Shown here: positions 52,387 to 64,000 of the stretch, piece after piece
Numbering within the stretch: position 1 is the stretch's first letter
Layout of the letters: each line of letters opens with the position of its first letter
Program-made: the position numbers and the translations under genes
Notes under the pieces: generated by a model
The model's input: the letters and a program-made list of their open reading frames with translations, nothing else
The model's database searches: none
Told to the model about the DNA's origin: nothing
Source: Hybos culiciformis
Taxonomy: Eukaryota > Arthropoda > Insecta > Diptera > Hybotidae
Length of the DNA stretch: 64,000 nucleotides
NCBI GenBank assembly: GCA_964007475.1
Contig: OZ023275.1
Location: forward strand, 24,451,052 to 24,515,051
Reading direction: 5' to 3'

Positions 52387-52721
52387 AAAAATAAGAATTT
52401 GTTAAGAAAGTTTAAATTATAATATTTGAAATGTATGCATTGAACCATTTGAAAAAACCAAAAAATGAAATCATTACACTTCATTGTAATTTTAAGCTCA
52501 TCAAATGTGTCAATAATTTTTATTATGGATTTTGAATTAATTTAAAACACTTAAAAATTAAGTATAGGTAATTGTTTTGAAAATAAAAAACAGAAATGCC
52601 TCGTACGTCATTATTATTATAAAAAGTAAGTTTATAATGTCAAGTAATCTTTCGATCTTTGTCACAATGATAACGTACAAAAAATTTTGTACCAGAAATT
52701 TAGATAATAAGATTAAATAAA
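52387..52721 (+). other. inx7 3'UTR with candidate poly(A) signals
   Basis: Following the stop codon, AATAAA occurs at 52582-52587 and again at 52716-52721. Either could end the transcript, giving a 3'UTR of about 220 or 350 bases. AT-rich composition makes chance hexamers common, so this is a candidate only. Confidence 0.4.
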
Positions 52722-55700
52722 AATTATGTTAATAAGTTATAGTTATTTATCAATAAATAATTAATAAAAAAAGTACCAAATTTTTTTAAAATGTAAATTT
52801 TTTTAGTTTTTCAAATATTATATTTAGAACTATTTTTTTAATTTTTTAATGTTTAAAATTTGTGATTTTTTTTAAAAATAAAAAAATTTTGAGGATTTTA
52901 TTTTTCAAAAGTCAACTTTTGGTTTTTACTATATTAAGCGAAAATCGATACATAAACTATACCAACGCTTTCAAATAAGGAAAAAAACTTTTATTTCTAT
53001 TTTAATGTTTTAATATTCAATAATTATATAATATTTCTATAGTTAAAAAAGAAACTATCTATGCGTTAAACATAACAATATCACTTTTATTTTCTTGTTT
53101 TCATAACACTTTATTATATTTAAGACGAAATAATAGTTTAATGTTTCATATGAATCAATTACTAATGTCATTTTATAACATACTCTTTAATATCAAATTT
53201 TCTTTAAATGACGATCATTGGTGAATGGATATTTTATGATTGTAAAAAATAAAATTATAGGTTCATTTACCTATTTGATTTTTTATTTATGCAGCATAGA
53301 TTTTATTTATGCAAAATAATTCATTACGTGTTTTTAACATAAGAATTTTATCATAATATTAATTTTTGCTGTTAAATTTATCTTGTATAATCAATGTGGT
53401 AGAAATAAATAGGTATAGAGACATTTTAGTACCAATTTCTAGTAAGAAAAGAAAAACATGCCTTAATAAGAATTACTGTTTTGATTGATAAAAAAATATT
53501 TATTATATTCGGTTAAAGATTTTCGTTATCATTACTTTGTGTTATCAAGGAAATACCGCCTCTTTTCTTATTTTTAGACTTGTGTAAAAAATTTCATTGC
53601 CAAAATATATAAGCCTTATATTTTTTCTATTTTTTAGTTTTTACTTATCAGTAGTATTGGAAAGGAACTGGTTGCTTATTTGCCACTGTCCGGCAAATAA
53701 GTATCCTAAGGCATTGCTCTGTTCTAGTTTTGTTTCATTGATACTTAGTTTTTTTACTTAGGTATTTTATTTAATTTATAATTTTTCGATTGAATGAATT
53801 AAGAAAAACTAACTCGCGGTTTTAATATGACATTATTAAATTTGTGGCTAAATAAAATAATTTTAATAAAAATAAATTAAAGCTTAAGTAATTCTAATTG
53901 ATGCAATTAAATTTTCTTTGAATTAGAACTAACTTTTTTTTTTTAAATGTTATGCATTTTAATAATTGGGGATAAATTTATATAATTTTTTTTAAAATTA
54001 ATAATTAAATTTTTTCATGATATAAATTTCTTTCATTCTGAAGGGATTTATGCGTGAAGATGAAAATAATTTTTTTTAATTACCATTTCAGTTCGAAATG
54101 GTAGATTTTCAAACTGATTGGTATGAAGCTCTCTGAGGCGTTTTTATTTGAAATTTTATATAAATAACCATCGATTGCCTAAAATTTCAATTCAAAACTT
54201 AACTAAGATATTAATACTGCTTATATAACAATCCTTTTGACTCATTTCTTATACTTTTTAACTATTTTAAAATTTCAAAATAAAGCTTCACAAACCATTG
54301 ACAAACTATTAATAATGTTATATTTCTGCTATTTTAATTTTAATTTTAGCTTCTGGTATATATTTTACACTTTTCATTGTAGAAAAAAAGAAAACCAAAC
54401 TCAGATTATAATTATTGTGTTTTATGTATAGATAAAAATGCCATGTTCTCATAGATAATAATATGTGGACAGTGTGGGCTTTTTTTCTTTTAATAATTAT
54501 TTTTTAGTGTCTGCTAGCTGCTGCATTGTTGTCTGGTCCAATAAAAGGTTAATTTTTTAATAAATTATATAATTTATTCAGAGAAAGCTTATCCATTTTT
54601 TTAATCATAAATTTTTCTTGTAATTAACCTTATTAAGCTATGAAAAATATTTACATTAATATCAATAGAATTAATATCAATTAATATTTATCAACCATTT
54701 ATAAGTAAATAAAAAATATTTACATATTATATTTAAAACAAAAAAACTATATTTTTAAATTAAAGAATTTGAGACAAATTCCAAAGAAATAAATTTTTTT
54801 AATTTTATTGCTATATATATTTTTCTTTTGTTTTTAGTTTTATTTATTAAAAAAATTGAGTTTTTTATTTGAAATTAAGTCTGCTATATAAAAGTGTTGA
54901 CTTTAAGATTCAAATCTTAAGTATTTGGTGTAATATAATACAAACCAGATGTAAAAATCAACTTTTTTTTGCCAAATATTTTATTAATAATATTTTAAAA
55001 TTCGTAGGAAACGGATGGACATACCCATTCGAGCCGTTTCAATAGAAATAATCTAGATATATTGATCCTGTAAATTGTAGATTAAAAAGAAAATTAAAAG
55101 AAAACCGCTCAAATATTTCATATTGAATTAAACCAACTTTGAATTATATTTAAAAATGCAAATTTTCAATTCAGAAAGTAGAACATGTATAAATAAAATT
55201 TTAATAATTTAATTTATTGAATCTTTGTATCTGAACAACTTTATTGATTATTATGTTAAACATTATCTAAATATTTAATGCTAATTTTGATTCTTCAGTG
55301 ATACTGTGAGATATAGTCAAATATTGTTTTAAAATTTTTAAACGATAATAAGATTTACTTTTAAAAAATAAATTATTTTAGTTATTTTCCAACATTGTTT
55401 AGTAATTTTTAGTATTTTTAATGTTAAATAATAATTACAGAAATATTAAGCTTCTATAACATTGATAAGGACAAAAGAAACCAAATCACTATAATTTTTA
55501 TGCTAATATATCATTAATTATTACACAACATTAATATATATGCGACTAAATGACATAACATAACACAAAAAGTAAAAAATCTTGTTTATAGAACATTAAT
55601 TGAATAAATTACAAGTGTGAAATATTTCAATAATAAATTCATAATTTTCATAATAATTGCAAAAATAGATTGTAATTGAATTAGACTTTTTATGGAAGCC

Positions 55701-58700
55701 ATTATTTGAAACTATTAGTATGACCATTTTTGCAAATTTTCATGCAATTATATTATTTGCTCTTAGCTATATAAATAAATTTTCAGAATAAAAATGTTTT
55801 ATAAAAAAAAAAAAATAATAATCCTAGAAAAATTAAGCTTAAGCCTTTAAATGTAACTGCCAATAAGAATTATATCACATTTTAATAATTTGATTGCGAA
55901 AGTATTTTATTGGCGCTATTATTGATTGTAATATCCAACGGCACTAGTATAGTGATAATATTGAATCTTTCGACACTATTGAATGAATAAGACATAAGAA
56001 AATTCTAATTTTAAACAAGTTTAAAATTATTATTATTTTAAAACAATTTACATTATACTTGTTCCTGAATAAAAATATAATATTTAATTTAAATTTGAAA
56101 CTCAGAACCTTTGCTGATATTGTACAAATTTAAAAAAAATAAATACGGTATCTGAGAGATACAAATAAGAATATTATGAATACCAATACCACATAAGACA
56201 ACATTGATATAAAAAACAAGGTAACCATAAAATTGGGACTCTGAATTAAGAGTTTACAAAAAATGTATATGATGAGTTGATCTATTTTATATTCAATTGC
56301 TGAAAGTTGCAATTATCTGAAATTTCGATAAACCTCTTAATTTTATAGTTCGCAATAAGTTTTTCTTAAATAAATAATATTTGCTATTTATATTATAATA
56401 ATTTTGAAAATAAATTGCAATTTGTTTTAGATTTTGTGTCTGAAAATTTTATATCAATTAAATTTAATGAGAAAAGTAGGTAATTCTATATTGAATTTGT
56501 AAATTTTAATTAAGATTGACAAGATTTTTTTATTTGATAAATTCACATTTTTTTTTGGTCCTAATAACTTACTCTGGTACACCTATCCAATCCACTTCAA
56601 TTAGTTTTTATTATAAAATAATTTTCAATTTATTTCTTGTTATAAATGCATTATCACTTCATCAATTTTATTTTTTTTTAATTGCATTTAGTGGCAAATA
56701 ACAGGTTTATACTATATATTTTTTTTGTTTGCACTGATTTGAAAGTTTAATCCAACGATGTTTTTTTTGACACTATATCAAAATCTGCAAGGTTGTGCAT
56801 GTCACTTCATTTATGAAAAATGAACTTTGTGAAACCCAAGTGATGGTGGTGTGTGGTTATCTGAGAAAAAGTGTATTACGCAGAACTTTGGTATATATTC
56901 AAAAAATTAAGTATTAAGTTAAAAAGTCATTAGCTGGTTTCCAGCTACAAATTATCGTAACTGTTTCCTTTTATTTCTAAAAGAATAGAAAACACCTTTA
57001 ATTTAATTTTCATGACTTCGTGCACACAATGTAAACATAGCTTAAAATTGAATTGACTATGTAAGTATACGTGAAATGAATTTAAAAAAATTTTAAATCA
57101 CAAAAATAAATTATTTTAATAATATTGAATTTAATGTGCAGATAAAAAAACATAATAATATGCCTAAGGTATTATTGCTTTTTAAAGGTAAAATAACGTT
57201 TATTGACCTCATTTTATTTATATTTATTATATATATTAACTTTCTTATTGAATGGAAATCTTGTAAAACACACTTGTAACTATATGTACTTATATCTTAT
57301 CAATTTAAAAAAAGATACTAAATTTTACCATAAATGAACAAAAAAATGCAAAAAAAAAAAAAAGTCACCGCAATGTCCATAATAGTTAAAATGTGCAAAT
57401 TATAAGTGCATAATATACATAAAGTTTTTCCACTTACTTAGTTAAAGAAAAAATTTAAATTAATCTTAGGTTTTAAGCTTATACACTTTTAATAGCCAGA
57501 TATTAGCTTTTATACATATATACATATTTCATAATGAGTATAAAACAATATTTAAAATTTGTTTGAAACATGTGTATACATAATAATATCTTTTGTGCAA
57601 AGTAAAAAGCTTAATTTTGTGAAGCTTAAAATTTTCCAATATATTGTTTGATATTTGAAAATTTTCCACAAGCAAGTGATGTCTTAATTTAAAGAAAAAA
57701 TATAAACATGTTATCTTGAAGTTGGATGCGCCTTCGTGGGTAAAAAGATTCCATCACGATGTTTTTGTTATTATATTTAAAAATGTTTATGAAGTTTTTC
57801 TTAATCAAATATTCGGGTATTTATTTTTGTAACAAATTAGCATTAAACTAAAAAAGATAAAAATTTTCTCGTTTTAAGACATGTTGCCATTGACCGCAAA
57901 TTGCATTATACAAGATTTTTTATTATAACAAAAAATTGCAATTTATATCAGCTTTATATTATAATGGACAAGATTCTATATATATAGTATATCTCTTTGT
58001 TGGAATAATTGAACATTTGAGTTTTTATTGAAAAAAAAAAAAACTTATGCTTAAAGTAAAATAAAAAAGTTTTCCAAGCTTTAACTATATGTACAGTATA
58101 TAATGTGTATTATGAAGTCTACAATAAAGAAATCTATGTTTTAAACTGAAAAGATATTAGGTACATGAAAACTGACAAGCTCTGATAATAGCCATGAAAT
58201 CTAAACAAGAAATTATGCTTTTTAATGTGAAACTTTAATTTTTACCGAAAACAGGAAACTTGCAAAATTATAACATTTAAGTGATCGTCAAATCCATTTA
58301 AGTATCGTCAAATGCATTATTAATTGAGAACGCTTATTGAATTCTAATTATAATTTTGACGGTAGCATAAACAAAATTATCTTTTTCTATAAGACACTTC
58401 TTTAAAAAACGTTGTTTTAAAAATCATGTAAATAAAAGAAAATTGCTCCAAAATATTGCGGGAACATTAATTTTGGCTGTAGGCTGCGATATCACATTAT
58501 AACTGTAGACATAAAGACTCATTATTTATTTTATTGCAACCTTTAATAAGCGAAAACAGCATGATATAATTTTTCTCTTTAGGGGACATAATAATTGAGC
58601 TTTTTTATATTATATTCTAAATAAATTATTAATGTGTGATACATTAAAATTATAAAGTTTAATATGTTGTGAAGATTTAAAAATGTAAAGTTTTGCACTT

Positions 58701-61700
58701 ATTTAATCACTTTAAAAACACTTAATTTAAATAATTGAAATATTTATGTATTTATTTTTATTGAAAGCATGATTATAAGCTTCAGCAATTAAAAAGTTAA
58801 GAGCCTATTAAAGTCTACGATGTAAGCTAAAATTATATACTTTACGCATTTATTATCTGCAAAAATCAGATAAAATTTAATATTTTCAATCAAAATTATG
58901 TAATTGTGAAGTTTTATGGTTTGCCTGGAACTTGAATGAATATAAATGAATAAAGGAATTTTTTGATGTGTTTGTTGTTCATTCACTCATTTAGTTTCAT
59001 ATAAAATTTTTAATAGTTAAATTATAATTAATATTTTACTATACGTATTTAAAAAATTACTTTTAAAAATGTAAATGTAAGATTGGAAAAAATTTATTTT
59101 TACTTTTATGTTTTTTTTTAATTCTAATTGAATTAAAAATTTGCATTATCGTTAAAACATTATTAATCTTATGTTATATTAATAAATTTTAATAATTATT
59201 TTAATCAAAATTGTTAAAAAAAACATTGTGTCTATTCTGAAAGCATGAATAATTGAAACACCTTAAAAACTTTTCATATGAAAAAGAACTGAAAGGTTGA
59301 AAAAATCACGAATATTCTTTTCAAATACATTTTGAATTGATTTTATTTATAAGTAAGGTTGTAAAATATGTTAATTTAATTTTTTTTTTAAATAAATTTT
59401 ATTCAGATCTTTAAATAAAAATTCAGATCACTTATGTTTTTTTCTTTAAAATATTTCATTAAGCGAATTTAAAATATTATAATTTTTTACAATCAACAAA
59501 TATTCTTCATTCATTTTAATGATCTTTTATTTTCCATACGACTAAAAATGGCCATGTATTCATAGAATTTCATTAAAATAAAATTTTAGAATAAGTTTTG
59601 CTTCCGTAACATAATATAATATTGGTCAAATAAACAAATTAGTCAAAATAACTTAAATTTACTTCATGCTAACATTTCATATTTTGAGTTAATGTATCAA
59701 TCATCAGGACATATAATATATTAATGATCACCGAATTACAGAAGAAGATGATAAACATCAGCGTCATGAACTGAAAAATTTTATCAAACCTTTTTTGTCA
59801 AAATGTTCTTATATAAAAAACAAATTTTTCCATTAAGTAATATGAAAAAGATAAAAAATCTAAAACTGTATTCGTATTCGTATTATGGTCTTGATTACAA
59901 TTTGTTTTGAACTTTAATCGATCTAGGTTAGATTTTCATTATTCGTTTAATTTCTAAAAATTGACTTTTACAAAAAAAACTATTTCAGTTTCTTTCTTGT
60001 TTCTACGAAAAGTTTTGAAAAAGCTATTTTTTACTAATAACTTTACTTTAATATAATATTTAAGGATTATTTCGTTTCGAATTAATTTAAATGTAATTAA
60101 TTATAATTGATATATCTTATAATAAAAAGATTTATGTTTTATTTTTAAATTCACCAAATGCTGTGAAAATTTGAATGGCGCCAATTTTTATTAGGTATGC
60201 TTATAATTAAAATTTCTATTGATTTTATGGAAAGGTGCAGTATTATAATAAAAAAAATGATACCTCAATGTGTTATAAATTATAATAAAAAAAATTTTGG
60301 ATCGTAAAAAATATCTATATGTTTGTTTTCAAATTAAAATTTTTTTAATTTTATGATTATTTTATTTTAATTTATGTGATTTTTTTAAATCGACATTTTA
60401 TTATAATATTAATTCTTTGACACAATATCTTATTATAAGCTAAGAAATTTAAACTTTTAAGATACCGAAAGTTTTTGTATAAAACACAAAATAAATCCAT
60501 AATTTAGATTTAAATAAATAAAGTTATTGGGTATATTAATTTTTTAATTATATATTTTGTTGCTCAAAACATAAGGAATTAACTCGTATATATGAAGCTC
60601 ATTTGTTTAACGTAAAATTCAAAAACTCTCAAAAAAATAATTTAGTTGTAGCCTGAGAAAACGTATTAACTTTTAAAAACTAAATCATAATACATAACTA
60701 TTTCTATTTCTGTATTATTCTTCTGGTAGATTTATTATTTTTATCACTAAAAAATAATCAGAAGCCACAAGCAATGCAATGATTTTGAAATTTGAAATTT
60801 ATTTTATTAAACAATTTTTAATACAAATTCAAAATTTTCTCTTTGATTGATCTACATAATTAAATTAATTTATGTGAACATATAATAATATGCAGCTATA
60901 TTTGCTGATGAATTCAAATTTGTTAAAACAAGTTATTGATAAATATGTGATTTAATAACGTTTGTGGATAGATGAGTTGAAATTGTGAGACATTCAACAT
61001 TAATCACGTTCTTTGGAGCGAACTAAATTAATTTCTTTTGCAGATTTCAATTATATACTCCCAAATTTTCACATTATTCATCAATAAAGTCTAAGAGAAG
61101 AATAGCAAAATAACAAACTTTTTTGATGTTATAATAATTTTAAATACAGAATTTCGAACAAAGAGTATGAATTATTTCGAAAGATATGTTGCTGTAATCG
61201 AATTTGCAAATTTATCTCATTATAATATTGAGTTTATAATAGATGTTTGCACAATCTGAATAAACTTGATTTGAATATGTGAAAATTCTAAATATTCTAC
61301 TTCAAGATTTAATTCAGACCTAATTAACCTAATTTCACAGATTCCATATGGTTAGGGCTCGACTCAAATTGTTTACATAGTTTTTCTCAACTTTAATAAA
61401 TTAAATGTTTGCACAATTTAATTAATAAGCGTGATTTTTAATTTTGTACGGATGAGAACTAAAATGGCCTTTCTTTTACGAGATCAACTATTGCACCTTA
61501 TTCTAACTTCTCAAACAATTTTTAAGGTAACAACCTGAAAAAAAAATGTAAGTAAAACATGTTGCCATTTTTTGTAATGAATATATTATTTGTTTTGTGT
61601 GGAATCGGTAACACAAGTAAAGTGTATCATATTCTCCTCGAGCAGGAAGATACTTTTTTTTTCTGTATTTTGTGAAAAAATTAAATTTAATATCCCTTAC

Positions 61701-64000
61701 ACTTTTTCCTGTATTGCATTGTGTAAGTGTTAATAATATCATTGTACTCGTTTATGATTTCCTTCTCTTTATTATTCGTCTGATGTAAGATTTACCGAAA
61801 TTTAAGAAATAGTGGCAAAAAAATTTCTTAAAATTTTTTTTATGGTAAAATTTGCTGCTTTTGTTGAAATTTCAATCATTGGTACGTGTCATATTCCAAA
61901 AATAAAATATTTATGATTGTCTGTGCAATGAAATCTTATTATATGAATGTCATATAGTCTTAACGTTAATGTTAGTAACACACATTTAAAAACAAAATGC
62001 TTGAAGAATCAAGGCACAACACAATGGTATTTGTATTCTAAATTGTGGATGTTATTCACAGTAGTTGTTAATTATGAAATAAAAAGTTTCAACTAAATTC
62101 AAGTAATGTTCTTGTGCTCTTTTCGGACCAGTTAAAATGTTCTGAAGACAAAAAGTTACAAGGAACTTGATTATTTTATTCTTTAATAGTCTGTTCAAGA
62201 AAATACGCTAAAAATCAATGTTCTTTGAACAAAACATAAAATTTTAATTTCTAAAATAGAATTTACTATCACTTTTGCGTCTCCATTATTGTTGAAAAAA
62301 AAAAAATTATTCGTATTTATATGTTAACAATATTTTGACTAAAAGCAAAAATTAGTTACTTTGAGCTGATTAGCTACACTTTAAGACATTTCCAATGTCC
62401 AGAAATCACTTTCATCCTTTGCACTATTTTGTTTTTTTTTACATAAACTTTAATAAAAATTTTCAATGGATAATAAAAATTTTAAGAATTTTTAATTATG
62501 CACGTAAAACATTTTTTTTTTTTGTACACTAAATTAGTTACATATAAGTTTGAAAGTAATTGAGTGCAACGTAATAGAAAATATGTGGACAATTGATTTA
62601 ATAGAAATTACAAAATTAAATAAATGGCTTTTAAAGTATAATTTGTTGGTAAATTAAACTTATTTATCCAATATACTTAAATAATAATAATAACAATATT
62701 TAAACTTCAATATGTAGGTACATAATATATAGCTTTCCATATTAGTAATTTAAAAACATAAAGAATTCCATTTAACATTTTAGAGATGGTAAATTTAAAT
62801 CGATTTTTTTTTAGTCATGGGAATAAAATTAATCGTCATTTGATTAAATTTTTTCATTTAGTTTATTATTGAAATAAAAGAATAAACTGCAACAAATTTG
62901 ACACTTTTACTTTACTTTGAAATTAATAGTGAATATCTTGAATAAATTGTTTCAAAAATTTTCCATTCCATACTCAGTACATATTGTCAAAACGTTTTCT
63001 ATTAAAAAATATATCAGAGAGTGCATGAAACATAGAACTATAATTCAATAATAAAGTGATCGCATCCCTTTCGTATAAACAATCAACTCCATATTATGTA
63101 TGTAAGACACCCACATGTCTTTTAATATTAAAATAAATTACATAATATATATCATTTACTTCAGTAATTTTTTTTCTCTAAAAATTTTAAAATGATTTTT
63201 CTTGAAAATATTTCTTTTCGAAATATAATATGGCGACGACGATGATAAAATGAAAATTTATACATACGTGACCTAAAGACTACTTGTAGTTACTTAGGGT
63301 GAGGAAAATTAATGCATTTTCTAAATGCATATGTTTAAAAAAAATACAAAAATGCATTAATTCCTTTCCTATGATTGTTATTTCTTTAATTTGTTCTGTT
63401 TGGACATAAATAGTTTTATTGAAAAAAAAAAAAAATATTAGCTTTAAGATATGTATATATTTAAGATAAAATTTATCCCAACAAAAATTTTATATAATGT
63501 TTAGAATTAAAAAAACGTTGTTGTGGTATTACACTAAGAAAATCACTGCAAGATCAGTGCAACATTAAAAAAGAGATTTAACAATTTATGTCCGGATAGA
63601 TTAGTTACAGATTCGTTAGAAATATGTAATTCATTGATTGGTTTAATAGTTATAATTTTAAATTCGATATCAAAGTAGACCTGATGCCATTTTCTCCGAG
63701 AGTTCGTAATAATTTTTTTTTCAGTCTTAGGAACAATTAACTATTTTTATTATTTTATAATAAATTCATTAAAATATCAGTCTAGAGTCTAGACGGTACA
63801 GACAACTCTAAATAAAACATAATCGTACTTAGGTATACTTTTTTATATGAATATAAAAGAAGTTCTTAACATTGTTTTTCGTAGTGTATTTTTATACTAT
63901 GTGTGTGTTTTTTCAATTCAAGAAGGGCAACAAACCTTAATGAAATCGAAATGCAGACAATTTTTCTGAAAAAAAAAAAAATAGTCCGAAAATGGAATAG
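52722..64000. other. Noncoding AT-rich stretch downstream of inx7
   Basis: No gene was recognised over 11 kb. A 10-bp-stem hairpin (CTTATTTGCC..GGCAAATAAG) lies at 53675-53701. A short coding-like island lies at 59717-59836. Otherwise I see A/T-rich sequence and short chance open frames. Confidence 0.6.

Overview
This is an insect chromosomal window, extremely AT-rich (by eye roughly one fifth G+C) and full of long A and T runs. Two genes are certain, and both are innexins, the invertebrate gap-junction channel proteins. The first is Innexin-2, with an uninterrupted 359-codon coding region on the minus strand (31638-32717). The second is Innexin-7, five coding exons on the plus strand (48611-52386) that join in frame into a 409-residue protein. 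Both proteins closely resemble their Drosophila counterparts, and Inx2 and Inx7 are neighbours (with ogre/inx1) in Drosophila. The window is therefore most likely from a fly (Diptera), but another insect order cannot be excluded from the sequence alone.

Layout. 1-5.5 kb holds short islands of richer composition. The best supported is a spliced pair of putative exons (3891-3938 and 4042-4093) that would be the 3' end of an unrecognised plus-strand gene. 6-31 kb is a gene-poor AT desert. It carries a TIR mini-element (6275-6515), a 5'-truncated LINE-type retrotransposon tail (about 9440-9790, minus strand), a repeat-like segment at 12.65 kb, a perfect 44-bp-arm palindrome (19297-19388), a microsatellite and a two-copy 212-bp tandem duplication (about 27484-27910). 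31.5-33.35 kb is the inx2 gene with a candidate promoter and noncoding first exon. 33.35-48.3 kb separates the two divergently transcribed innexin genes and contains a hAT-like MITE with a near-matching 8-bp target duplication (46138-46601). 48.4-52.7 kb is inx7. 52.7-64 kb shows no supported gene.

The two innexins encode subunits of gap junctions and hemichannels. The head-to-head pair is about 15 kb apart between promoters, so the intervening DNA is where shared or gene-specific control elements would lie. No tRNA, rRNA or CRISPR array was seen, and no ogre/inx1 copy is present.
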